Source: Nitrospinaceae bacterium
Lineage (GTDB): Bacteria; Nitrospinota; Nitrospinia; Nitrospinales; Nitrospinaceae
NCBI GenBank assembly: GCA_024644405.1
Contig: JAHELC010000010.1
Location: 1-64,000, forward strand
Length of the DNA stretch: 64,000 nucleotides
Reading direction: 5' to 3'
Positions 53,258-64,000 of the stretch are shown piece by piece. The position numbers were made by a program, and so were the translations under genes. Below the pieces are notes generated by a model. The model was given only the letters and a program-made list of their open reading frames with translations, was not told the origin of the DNA and did no database searches. Position 1 is the first letter of the stretch, and every line of letters begins with the position of its first letter.

Positions 53258-54069
53258 TCTCTGAAAATTTTCTGATTTTCTTTCCGGTCTTCCTCGAGTA
53301 TTTTATTCCAGTCGCGCTTGGCGCGCGGCGCATCCTGAAAATCCTGATAAATACCCCGGGCCAGTTCCAACCGGTCGACCCCTTCCGGTGCGACCTGAAT
53401 ATCCAATTGCGCCAGCGCCATATCAAAATCCCGGTCGAGCAGGGATTCGGGATCCATATCGTACTCCTTCAATGCCTGCTTGATCATTCCGGGCTCGGAG
53501 CGGAAACGGTTCGCCACTTCGTTGATATTGGCCGTGCGGTATCCTTTATCCTTGTCGATACCCAGATGGTAGGCGCAGAACAATTCGAACGGATCGATGT
53601 TGCCGATCCGCTTGCCGGTCTCGCGGGAAGCCGAATCCTTCTGGGTTGGGGCTGTCTTCTGAACGGAAGAATCGTTTTTGGATCGGGAATGCGGTTTGTT
53701 CCGCGGTTGATTTCGGTTGGGTTTGCCGGACCGGTTTTTGCCGTTGGAGGGTTTGTTCTTTCCGCGCGAGCCGGAGCCGTTGCCGTTTTTATTCTCATTC
53801 TTCTTCGCTTTGGGGTCCCATTCGTTTCTTTTAACCGTTGGCATATGGGAGCTCAGGGTGGTGGTGTCGGAAGCCCACGCCTGTGAGACTTCGTTCCGGC
53901 TTCTTCCCCTTGAGGAGGAATTACGCTGGCCGCTGCCGGATCCCTGCCGGTTGCTGTTGGAAGTCGTGTTACGCTGGCCGTTGCCGCCCCGCTGGTTGTT
54001 CTTGCCATTGGGTCTGCGTTGCTTCTGGCCCCGGCGCTGTGAAGAATTGGATTGATCTGAATTTCTCAA
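53254..54069 (-). CDS. Protein with a long disordered basic N-terminus and a conserved helical C-domain
   Basis: A 271-residue protein. About residues 1-150 are extremely rich in Asn, Arg, Ser, Gly, Lys and Gln (RGG/NRG-like patches), typical of disordered nucleic-acid-binding or phase-separating tails. About residues 155-271 are a compact, helical, acidic domain (IDPFELFCAYHLGIDKDKGYR..., QALKEYDMDPESLLDRDFDMALAQLDI). It lies 45 bp downstream of pepF on the same strand. Function unknown; RNA binding is an inference from composition. Confidence 0.75.
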   Translation of the reverse strand: MRNSDQSNSSQRRGQKQRRPNGKNNQRGGNGQRNTTSNSNRQGSGSGQRNSSSRGRSRNEVSQAWASDTTTLSSHMPTVKRNEWDPKAKKNENKNGNGSGSRGKNKPSNGKNRSGKPNRNQPRNKPHSRSKNDSSVQKTAPTQKDSASRETGKRIGNIDPFELFCAYHLGIDKDKGYRTANINEVANRFRSEPGMIKQALKEYDMDPESLLDRDFDMALAQLDIQVAPEGVDRLELARGIYQDFQDAPRAKRDWNKILEEDRKENQKIFRD

Positions 54070-54114
54070 AATATAATTCCTTTATAAAATATATAAATAA
54101 AAACTGAACGGTTC

Positions 54115-55923
54115 TTATGAAGTTAAATCCTCTAATTCGCCGACCAGTTCACCGAATTTGCCCAATGCGGTTTCGATCGGCTTGGGAGAGCTCATGTCCA
54201 CACCCGCACCTTTCAAAAGATCGATGGGGAATTTGGAGCCTCCCGATTTCAAAAAGTTGAGGTAAGCGTTCAGTTCCTTCTCGCCGCCGTTGAGAACCTT
54301 GTTCGCCAGCGCATAAGCGGCGGAAATGCCGGTGGCGTATTTGTAAACGTAAAATCCGAAATAAAAATGCGGAATGCGCAAACATTCCAGTGACAGGCAG
54401 GGATCGAGGACGACGCCTTCGCCGAAATAGTTTTCCAGCAGTTTCCGGTAGATATCCTGGAAGGCGTCCACCGTCATCGGCTGTCCCGATTCGGCGGCCT
54501 GGTACACTTGATGTTCAAATTCGGCGAACATGGTCTGCCGGTACAGTGTGCCGCGGAAGTTGTCAATCTCGCGGCTGATCAGGTAAATACGCATGTCGCG
54601 GCTGATGTCCTGGCTCAGGAAGTATCGCGTCAACAATGCCTCGTTGAAAGTGGAAGCCACCTCCGCCACGAAAATAGTATAACCGGCGTAAACGTACGGT
54701 TGATTCTTGTTTGAAGAGTACGAATGCATGGAATGTCCGGCTTCGTGGGCGAGGGTGTAGACGCTGTTGATGTTGTCGTCCAAATAGTTCATCAGGATGA
54801 ACGGATTGGAATCGTAACAGCCGGAAGAGTAGGCGCCGCTTCGCTTGCCTTTGTTTTCATAACGGTCCACCCAGCGCTTATCGAGTAACCCTTCTTTCAT
54901 GGTGCTGACGTAGTCGCTTCCCAGAGGCGCCAGCGCTTCGGCTATCTGGTCCACCGCCTCATCATAAGGCATGTTCCATTGGAGATCCTTCACCAAAGGC
55001 ACATTGTTGTCGTAGGCGTGCAGTTTGTCCAGGCCCAGAATCCGTTTGCGTATACCGTAATACTGATAAAGCGGGTCCAGATGGTTGTGAACGGTCTGAA
55101 TCAGATTGTCATACACCTCGGCAGGAATATTTTCGTAGAACAGGTTCATGTCGCGGACGGAATCATAGTTTCTTGCCTGCGCGTAAAAAATATCTTTTTT
55201 TAGACTGCTGGCCAGCAAGGTCGAGTAAGTGAACTTATGGTCTTCGTAAGCCTTGTAGAACGTTTCGAATGCTTCCTTCCGGACCCGCCGGTCCTGCTTT
55301 TGCAGGAGGCTTTGCAGGTTGCCGTGGGTGATGGCGATCTCTTTGCCTGCTTCGTCTTTCACCGTGCCCAGTTTCAGGTCGGCATTGTCCAGCATGCCGA
55401 ACGCGTTTTGTGGTGCGCGCGCGATTTCCGACACCGCCGCCAGCAGGGCTTCTTCTTTTTTTGAAAGGGTGTGTTTGCGATAACGCAACTGCCGTTCAAG
55501 ATACAGTTTGTACAGTTCCAGGTCCGGATGGTTGAGAAAATCCTGCATCATCGCTTCCGGAATTTCCATGATTTCGGAATTGATGAAGCTCCGCGCCTGC
55601 TCATACTGGGTCAGCAAGCGAGTGACCTTTTCATAGTTTCCCTGGTGCAGGTTGTTGGTTTTATCTTCATCATCGCGCAGGTGAGCAAAGGTGTGCACCT
55701 TCTCCAACGTCCGGGAAAACGCCATATCGAAATCCAGGCAGGCCTTGAGCTTGTCGGCGGATTCGCCCAATGTTCCCTGGAACGACGCATACTCTTGCAT
55801 CTGCGATTCCAGAGATTGGAAATCCGCCTGCCAGCTTTCGCTTGAAGTGTACAGGCCGTCCAAATCCCAGGTGTCATTCGCCGGGATGGCGTCTCGGGTT
55901 GTGAGTTCTGCAATTGCTTCCAT
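54115..55923 (-). CDS. pepF: Oligoendopeptidase F (M3 family)
   Basis: A cytoplasmic zinc peptidase that degrades oligopeptides. The 602 residues match PepF length. The zinc motif lies in TLAHEAGHSMHSYSS (HEAGH, about residue 390), with a further metal ligand in the EVASTFNEALL segment. The N-terminal helical M3 domain and the YFGEGVVLDP end fit. It lies 58 bp downstream of valS on the same strand. Confidence 0.94.
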   Translation of the reverse strand: MEAIAELTTRDAIPANDTWDLDGLYTSSESWQADFQSLESQMQEYASFQGTLGESADKLKACLDFDMAFSRTLEKVHTFAHLRDDEDKTNNLHQGNYEKVTRLLTQYEQARSFINSEIMEIPEAMMQDFLNHPDLELYKLYLERQLRYRKHTLSKKEEALLAAVSEIARAPQNAFGMLDNADLKLGTVKDEAGKEIAITHGNLQSLLQKQDRRVRKEAFETFYKAYEDHKFTYSTLLASSLKKDIFYAQARNYDSVRDMNLFYENIPAEVYDNLIQTVHNHLDPLYQYYGIRKRILGLDKLHAYDNNVPLVKDLQWNMPYDEAVDQIAEALAPLGSDYVSTMKEGLLDKRWVDRYENKGKRSGAYSSGCYDSNPFILMNYLDDNINSVYTLAHEAGHSMHSYSSNKNQPYVYAGYTIFVAEVASTFNEALLTRYFLSQDISRDMRIYLISREIDNFRGTLYRQTMFAEFEHQVYQAAESGQPMTVDAFQDIYRKLLENYFGEGVVLDPCLSLECLRIPHFYFGFYVYKYATGISAAYALANKVLNGGEKELNAYLNFLKSGGSKFPIDLLKGAGVDMSSPKPIETALGKFGELVGELEDLTS

Positions 55924-55981
55924 GTATTAATTGTAACCCAGTGATTTGGGGAAAGTACTCAACCAACTTCAACGAGAGGGG

Positions 55982-58633
<2,652 letters not shown>

Positions 58634-58779
58634 AGACTGTATTCTGTTAACCCTGCATTCATAAAAATCCCACCGAGCCTCAAGGCATTTTTCGGGGTAT
58701 TCAAAAAGAATATCGGAGGGGTTGTGCTTGCGGGAAAGGAGAGATGGTATCACAAAATCCGGGGAGCGGGGGTCCTGTT

Positions 58780-59922
58780 TCAGGTCTCTTTCATTTTTTT
58801 GATCGCTTCGATCTCTTCCCGGATGACCTGCCGGATGATTTTGGGCGCCACTTCCCCCAGCACGTCCCGTACGGTTTTTTCGAAGGAGGCCGGAGTGTCA
58901 TGCCTCGCATCCTCAGGAATCCGGCTGGATGCGTAATCCAGATGCTCATCGATAATGCGGTTCGCCAGTGTACTCGCGTTGCCCTTTTCGGATCCCGTTT
59001 CCGGGGTGGGGGGGATACCCGTTTCTTTCTCAACCGGGTGACGGGCCATAAAGGCGAGGGTTTCCTCAATCAGGTTCGGCTTCGCGCCGGGTTCCGGTTT
59101 CGGGGCGTTTTCGTCCGCATCATCCAAACCCGTATCCGGGGTGGCAAGGACCGATTGAAACACTGAATTTAAATCATCTGTCTTGACTTTAATGGGACGA
59201 GATTCAGAACGGAGAACTTCCTCCGGGAGATTCCCCGCAATCTCTGGCAGTGCTTCATTCATCCTGGGTTCATCCTGAACCGGTTTGTTGTCCTCTTTTA
59301 TTTTCTTCGCAGTTTGTGGCTTTTCTTCCCGGGGTTTCCCAGCTTTGGATGCGGTGGAAGTATCGGTGTCCAAATCGATATTTTCTATATAGAGTTTGGA
59401 ATTTTCGTCTTTGGGAAATAATTGTTTGACCGTTTCTGCAGCGGATTCTTCCGGCTGATTGACGATATCTTCGAACTCATTTTGGATCACCTTGCTGTTT
59501 TCCTGTTCCGGGGAGGATTTGGCGGTCTTAACCGGTGCTTTTTTTTCCAGTCCGGGTATTTTGAGTTGCGATTTGACTTTCTGCAGGATTTCCTCGGTTT
59601 TAAAGGGTTTGGAAATAAAATCATCCGCCCGCGAAATTTCCAGTTCCACCTGGTCGATATCCTCAAAATCGCTGGTGAGAAGAATCACCCGGACGTTTCC
59701 GAAGGACGGGGAGTTTTTAATCTGCCGGCAGAGTTCGTATCCATCGACCCCCGGCAAATGAATGTCTGCAAGAACGATGTCGGGTTGAAATTCCGCCATA
59801 TACTCCAAGGCATGAACGCCCCGGCTGATGCCTTCCACCGTAATGCCCTCATCTTCAAACGCCATGGCCACTATTTTGTGGATGGTGGGGCTCTCGTCAG
59901 CTACCAGTATTTTTGCGCTCAT
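58780..59922 (-). CDS. Response regulator with a long linker and C-terminal helix
   Basis: A 380-residue protein with an N-terminal receiver domain (phosphorylation site Asp53 in LADIHLPG, Thr83, Lys105 in SKPFK). About 170 low-complexity residues rich in Glu, Lys, Pro and Ser follow, probably disordered. A conserved C-terminal end includes VRDVLGEVAPKIIRQVIREEIEAIKKM. The C-terminal helix may bind a partner. No DNA-binding domain. I start at ATG 59922 rather than 59982. It lies upstream of valS; its kinase is unknown. Confidence 0.86.
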   Translation of the reverse strand: MSAKILVADESPTIHKIVAMAFEDEGITVEGISRGVHALEYMAEFQPDIVLADIHLPGVDGYELCRQIKNSPSFGNVRVILLTSDFEDIDQVELEISRADDFISKPFKTEEILQKVKSQLKIPGLEKKAPVKTAKSSPEQENSKVIQNEFEDIVNQPEESAAETVKQLFPKDENSKLYIENIDLDTDTSTASKAGKPREEKPQTAKKIKEDNKPVQDEPRMNEALPEIAGNLPEEVLRSESRPIKVKTDDLNSVFQSVLATPDTGLDDADENAPKPEPGAKPNLIEETLAFMARHPVEKETGIPPTPETGSEKGNASTLANRIIDEHLDYASSRIPEDARHDTPASFEKTVRDVLGEVAPKIIRQVIREEIEAIKKMKET

Positions 59923-60063
59923 GGAACGCGTCCCTTTGTGTGGAATGGATATCGAAACCGATTGAAAATTGTCGAATTGCAACTGAAACCGGCAGGAAGT
60001 CTGCTAACTACTTAAAAAGTATAACACAAGCCGTCTTCGGCGGGCAATGCAGGGGGCCACTCA

Positions 60064-62010
60064 ATGTCCCTGGTTTTTTGCCTCGCTGGGGGTGCCGGCA
60101 GTGGTAACATATTCGGAATGGAATTTCGAACAATGAGGACAAAGCTCAAGCTGAATCTCCCAGTTGGAACTGGTGCTGAGAACCCGGTGTGGAACCGTTG
60201 GACTCGGCCGATGGCCGCCTTCCTGATGATCCTGGCCCTCTGGCCTCAGGGGGTTCAGGCAAGGTACCCGCAATGGGAGCTTGCAGCCGATGTCAAGTCA
60301 CGCTTCAGCACCGGCTGTTCCTCGGTCCAGGAATTGATGAACCAGGCGGAAGCCAGGGGATTGGACGGTCTCCTGTTTGGCGACCACGACCGTAAATCCA
60401 TTCAATATGGAATTCCGTATATGGAGCGGGTCCTCCGCACCAAAATGGGCAGTCCCTCCTTGTTGGACAACGGCGCGGCCACCTACCTGGGCGAGATCAA
60501 CCAGATCGACAGAACGGATGACACTCTGGTCCTGGTGCCGGGGGTGGAAAGTGCGCCGTTTTATTATTGGACCGGTAATCCGCTGGACATGAACCTCGTC
60601 GCCCACAACTGGGACAAGCACCTGTTGATCATCGGCCTCCCCAATTCCCGTGATTATGAAGAACTGCCGACGTTGAACAGCAGTTTCACCACCCGTTACC
60701 TGAAAGACGACTATCTTCCTTTCCTGATCTATGTCATTGGAGGGCTGATTGGTTTTTACGGTTTTGTGGCCCGGCGTCGGTGGCGTGGGCTTTCTTTCAT
60801 GTTTTCCCTGGTCATGGCCCTGCTGGCCGCCAATACGCACCCTTTTAAAAGTTCTCCGTTCGATCAGTATCAGGGCGACCAGGGAGTCGAGCCGTATCAG
60901 TATTTGATCGACTATGCCGAATCCAAAGGGGCGCTGGTGTTTTGGAATCATCTGGAGACACCGGTAAGTGAAGAACTCCGTGGAGATTTGATCCAGGTGA
61001 AAACCCGAACGGAGAGCCATCCCCAGGACCTGCTGCTGACGCGCCGTTACACCGGATTCCAGGCGATGAGCACTGCCCCGGTCTCCGCCGTTGAACCCGG
61101 AAAGGAATGGGATCAGGTGCTGATGCAGTATCTCGACGGCAAGCGGGATCGTCCGGTATGGGGTTACGGCGCCAATGATTTTCGTTGCGAAGGAAAGGAA
61201 GGAGGCCTCCTGGGCGGGGTACGGACCGTGGTGCTGGCGAAGCAGAAAAGCCGCCCCGCCGTGGTGAAAGCTCTTCGTGCAGGACGCATGTACGCCGTGA
61301 AACAGGGAGCAGGCAAGCACCGTCTGTCTCTGGATGCGTTCGAGTTGATAGACCCTGCCACCGGAAACCGGGCGGTGATGGGGAAAGAACTCGAAACCGC
61401 GAGCCCGCCGGCCATAGGCATCAAACTCAGCATGACGGGAGATGAATCCAATGCCCGCGCCCAAATCCGTCTCATCCGCAATGGGCAGGTGGTGAAACAG
61501 GGATTGCTCAGCCTGCCGTATGAAGGCGTGTGGCAGGATGCTTCCCCGGCACAGCGGGGGTATTACCGGCTGCTGGTGGAGGTGGACGCCGACAACCAAC
61601 TGGTTTCCAACCCCATCTTTTTCAATTCCGGGCCCAGCCAGCAAACAGCTGTGGCATCGGCAAAGACGGATACGCTTTCAACGCCTGACCCGCTACCGGC
61701 CACACCGTTGAATGCGAATCCCTTGCCGCTTCCCACCGAGGAAGCAAAAGCGCTCGCTCCAACAACCGAACCCTCTGCTCCCCTGGAAAAATATGTGGAA
61801 GTAACGGGCCGCGGCGTTCGGCTTCGCAAAGGGCCCAGCACGAAGTTCCCCGTGGTCGGAAAGGTCAACGCTGGAGAGCGACTGCTCTTCGTCCGGAGGA
61901 CGGATGTGATGTTCCACGGCAAAGCCTGGATCGTGATTAAAAAAGAGAACGCTCTCGCCTACGTGTGGGAAGGGCTCGTCAAGGAACTGCCGACGGATCA
62001 GCGGAATTGA
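60064..62010 (+). CDS. Membrane protein with a degenerate PHP domain and C-terminal SH3 domain
   Basis: A 648-residue protein. An N-terminal signal or anchor (about 50-66) is followed by a PHP-like region: VQELMNQAEARGLDGLLFGDHD matches the second PHP motif, and WNHLETP and YGANDFRCE occupy the places of later metal motifs. The first HxH motif is replaced by DVKSRFS, so metal binding is doubtful. Two membrane helices (about 222-240 and 246-262) split the domain. The end (about 580-640, VRLRKGPSTKFPVVGKVNAGERL) is a bacterial SH3 domain. The start is uncertain: 60064 has AGGGGG upstream; 60118 and 60133 are alternatives. Confidence 0.75.
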   Translation: MSLVFCLAGGAGSGNIFGMEFRTMRTKLKLNLPVGTGAENPVWNRWTRPMAAFLMILALWPQGVQARYPQWELAADVKSRFSTGCSSVQELMNQAEARGLDGLLFGDHDRKSIQYGIPYMERVLRTKMGSPSLLDNGAATYLGEINQIDRTDDTLVLVPGVESAPFYYWTGNPLDMNLVAHNWDKHLLIIGLPNSRDYEELPTLNSSFTTRYLKDDYLPFLIYVIGGLIGFYGFVARRRWRGLSFMFSLVMALLAANTHPFKSSPFDQYQGDQGVEPYQYLIDYAESKGALVFWNHLETPVSEELRGDLIQVKTRTESHPQDLLLTRRYTGFQAMSTAPVSAVEPGKEWDQVLMQYLDGKRDRPVWGYGANDFRCEGKEGGLLGGVRTVVLAKQKSRPAVVKALRAGRMYAVKQGAGKHRLSLDAFELIDPATGNRAVMGKELETASPPAIGIKLSMTGDESNARAQIRLIRNGQVVKQGLLSLPYEGVWQDASPAQRGYYRLLVEVDADNQLVSNPIFFNSGPSQQTAVASAKTDTLSTPDPLPATPLNANPLPLPTEEAKALAPTTEPSAPLEKYVEVTGRGVRLRKGPSTKFPVVGKVNAGERLLFVRRTDVMFHGKAWIVIKKENALAYVWEGLVKELPTDQRN

Positions 62011-62546
62011 TTCACCCGCGTGCCCTTGTTCAGCGTATAAAGAAAAAGTGTTTTGTCGGCGTTGACCTTGTCCGGCGTCATGCCCTGAATGCAGAACCGG
62101 TAGCAAAGAATTTTCGCGTTGGGTTTGAGTTGTTCAAGGATTTTCGGAAACAACTTATCGATAGCTTGGTGGGTGAGGTAGATGAACAGGATGTCGGCCT
62201 CGCGGTAGTCATGGTCGAAAATGTTGGCGCGCACGATCTTGACCTGGTCCGACACCCCTGCAAGGCGCACCCTTAAGTTTGCCAGCCAGACTTTAATCGG
62301 ATCAATCTCGATTCCCGTTCCCACCAGGCCGTATTCCTTGGCGGCGGTGATCAACACACGTCCGTCGCCTGATCCCAGATCGACAAGATGTTCACCTGCC
62401 TGCGTCTCGCAGAAATCCAGCGCGCGTTTCAAGTTCCTGCGCGAAATCGGGTGCCACGGCGACCCGAATAGGGCCGGTCCGATCACCATCACCGCCAACA
62501 GCAACGCGGCTCCGATCGCCAGTATTGAAACTAAAAGATTTGTCAT
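61998..62546 (-). CDS. Membrane-anchored class I SAM methyltransferase
   Basis: A 182-residue protein with one N-terminal membrane helix (about 3-26) and a SAM-binding Rossmann fold. Motif I is HLVDLGSGDGRVLITAAK, the acidic residue follows in GIEIDP, and motif IV is near ADILFIYL. The substrate is unknown. The family is often annotated as a DOT1-like or generic methyltransferase; related proteins include the membrane-bound lysine methyltransferases of electron-transfer proteins. It starts 3 bp after the ABC-F stop, and its end overlaps the PHP gene. Confidence 0.82.
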   Translation of the reverse strand: MTNLLVSILAIGAALLLAVMVIGPALFGSPWHPISRRNLKRALDFCETQAGEHLVDLGSGDGRVLITAAKEYGLVGTGIEIDPIKVWLANLRVRLAGVSDQVKIVRANIFDHDYREADILFIYLTHQAIDKLFPKILEQLKPNAKILCYRFCIQGMTPDKVNADKTLFLYTLNKGTRVNQFR

Positions 62547-62549
62547 GGA

Positions 62550-64000
62550 TCAAGTGGCCGGGGTGTTTTGGATGTCTTCGATTTTTTCGGACAATAGATC
62601 CCATTCCTTCATCAGCTTGCCTTCTTTCCACGCCAGGTCTTTTTGTTTTTCAAGTGTTTCCTTCAGTTGAGGTTTTTTATCTTCCTGATACATTTCGGAA
62701 TCGGCGAGCCGGTTGTCGACTTCCTGCTTTTCCTGCATGATCGTTTCCAGTTTCTGTTCGACTTTTTTCAACTGGTCCTGGAGGGGCTTGAGCTGGCGGT
62801 AACGCTGGTTGCGTGCTTCGGCTTCCTGCCGTTTGCGTTGCTTGTCTTTTTTCGAGGAGCTCGTTTTTTCAGGGGCGGCGGATTCCCGATCTCCGGCGGC
62901 TGCCGTTTCAACTTCACGCGACTTGGCCCATTCGTAATCGCTGTAACTTCCGACGTACTCCTTAACGGTCCCCGCGTTCACTTCCCACACGCGGTCGATG
63001 ATGCCGTCCAGAAAATACCGGTCATGTGAAATGGTGAGCAGGGTGCCCTCGTAATCCGTCAGCGCCGCCGCCAGCATTTCGCAGGACCGCATGTCGAGAT
63101 GGTTGGTCGGCTCGTCCAGCAACAGGAACGGGGCGGGGGAGGCCAGCATGCGCGCCAGCGACAGGCGCGATCGCTCGCCACCGGAGAGTACTGAAACTTT
63201 TTTCTGCACGTCGTCGCCAGAAAACAGAAACGCGCCGAGGATGCTCTGCTTGCGGGTGCGCGGCATATTGGCCGCGACTTCTTCCAGCGACTCCAGAACC
63301 GTGTGACTGCCGTTCAAGGTTTCGATCTGGTGTTGCGCGAAATAGGCGCGGGTGACATTCGTTCCCAGTATGATGTCGCCCTGTTCGTACTCCACCACTC
63401 CGGCCAGTAATTTCAGTAAAGTGGATTTGCCGGCGCCGTTTTCCCCGACCAGCGCCACCTTGAACCCGCGCTCGACCAGGATGGAGAAATCACGGTACAC
63501 GGTCACGTCTCCGTAACTTTTATGCAGGTTCCGGACCTCGGCGACGAGGCGCCCGGTGCGCTTCGGTTGTGGAAAACGGAACTGAATGGATTTCGATTGC
63601 TGGAAGGTTTCGACCTTGTCCATTTTTTCCAGCATCTTGATCTTGCTTTTCACCTGGGTGGCCTTTGTATTTTTGGCGCGAAAACGTTCGATGAACTTCT
63701 GCACCTGGTCGACGCGCCGGGTCTGGTTGGCGGCCTCGGCTTCCAGTTGGGCGATGCGTTCTTCCTTCAGTCTTTCATACGTATCGTAATTACCCGTGTA
63801 AACGCCCAGCTTGCCGCGGTCGAGTTCGATGATGCGGTCCACCAGCCCGTTCAGGAAACTCCGGTCATGCGAGATGAGCAGGATGCTGCCGTCATAATTT
63901 TTGAGAAACGATTCCAGCCAGATGACGGATTGCAGGTCGAGGTGGTTGGTCGGCTCGTCCAGCAGGAGGACGTCCGGATTCTGGAGCAACAGCCGCGCCA
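62550..64000 (-). CDS. ABC-F ATPase, 3' part (cut by window end)
   Basis: The C-terminal 480 or so residues of an ABC-F translation factor/ATPase. The first ABC domain is entered just before its Walker B (LLLDEPTNHLD), then comes the interdomain linker. The second domain is complete: Walker A VGENGAGKSTLL, signature LSGGERSRLSLAR and Walker B FLLLDEPTNHLD. A C-terminal coiled coil (about 100 residues, rich in Lys, Glu and Gln) is Uup/YheS-like. The gene continues beyond position 64000. The methyltransferase follows by 3 bp. Confidence 0.92.
   Translation of the reverse strand, partial: ARLLLQNPDVLLLDEPTNHLDLQSVIWLESFLKNYDGSILLISHDRSFLNGLVDRIIELDRGKLGVYTGNYDTYERLKEERIAQLEAEAANQTRRVDQVQKFIERFRAKNTKATQVKSKIKMLEKMDKVETFQQSKSIQFRFPQPKRTGRLVAEVRNLHKSYGDVTVYRDFSILVERGFKVALVGENGAGKSTLLKLLAGVVEYEQGDIILGTNVTRAYFAQHQIETLNGSHTVLESLEEVAANMPRTRKQSILGAFLFSGDDVQKKVSVLSGGERSRLSLARMLASPAPFLLLDEPTNHLDMRSCEMLAAALTDYEGTLLTISHDRYFLDGIIDRVWEVNAGTVKEYVGSYSDYEWAKSREVETAAAGDRESAAPEKTSSSKKDKQRKRQEAEARNQRYRQLKPLQDQLKKVEQKLETIMQEKQEVDNRLADSEMYQEDKKPQLKETLEKQKDLAWKEGKLMKEWDLLSEKIEDIQNTPAT

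Overview
This is a gene-dense bacterial chromosome segment carrying about 53 protein genes on both strands. It has no rRNA or tRNA genes, no CRISPR array, no insertion sequence and no phage module that I can see. The organism is Gram-negative: PagL-type outer-membrane protein, lipoproteins, Mpl muropeptide recycling, PBP4-type DacB and periplasmic peptidoglycan enzymes. GC is moderately high with AT-rich intergenic islands. Gene content (GlnD, stand-alone PurS/PurQ/small PurL, a DUF6178-like protein, DUF5069, a histone-like KAK protein, HpnN-like RND transporter) would fit Nitrospinota or a deltaproteobacterium-like lineage. That placement is an inference, not proven.

Layout. 0-9 kb: purC; then a minus-strand set with a stand-alone arginine dihydrolase-like enzyme, argF, orn and a small membrane protein; then glnD with a TPR protein, and aroF. 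9-21 kb: dnaN, a spore-photoproduct-lyase-like radical SAM protein, an M23 peptidase, mtgA, an RlmI-type rRNA methyltransferase, a histone H1-like basic protein, pgeF, a multi-PAS histidine kinase with an overlapping single-domain response regulator, and a DUF6178-like gene. 21-28 kb: purH, several envelope proteins, an amidase, nadK, a DUF151 bifunctional nuclease and an ECF sigma/anti-sigma pair. 28-34 kb: pagL and an HpnN-like RND transporter, divergent from the sigma factor, then a bifunctional aldolase/dehydrogenase. 34-41 kb: an AT-rich orphan gene between two related repeats, the tightly coupled purS-purQ-purL-purF operon, a redoxin and a SPASM-type radical SAM protein. 41-54 kb: a cysteine-less radical-SAM-like protein coupled to mpl, gph, lipoproteins, a ThDP enzyme plus aldehyde dehydrogenase pair, a PfkB kinase and dacB. 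54-64 kb: pepF, valS, a response regulator, a degenerate PHP/SH3 membrane protein, a methyltransferase and the 3' part of an ABC-F gene cut by the window end.

Themes. De novo purine synthesis is spread over three loci (purC; purH; purSQLF). Nitrogen metabolism clusters near the left end (arginine hydrolase, OTC, GlnD). Cell-wall synthesis and recycling genes recur (M23, mtgA, pgeF, amidase, mpl, dacB). The ECF/anti-sigma pair beside pagL and the RND transporter suggests an outer-membrane remodelling unit.

The most unusual signal is non-coding. A family of roughly 65-120 bp intergenic repeats has two conserved cores starting exactly 22 bp apart in four copies. Each copy ends in a right-hand hairpin whose stem changes sequence but keeps pairing, placed at or next to a stop codon. 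In the same spacers many 6-8 bp stems enclose exactly three loop bases.
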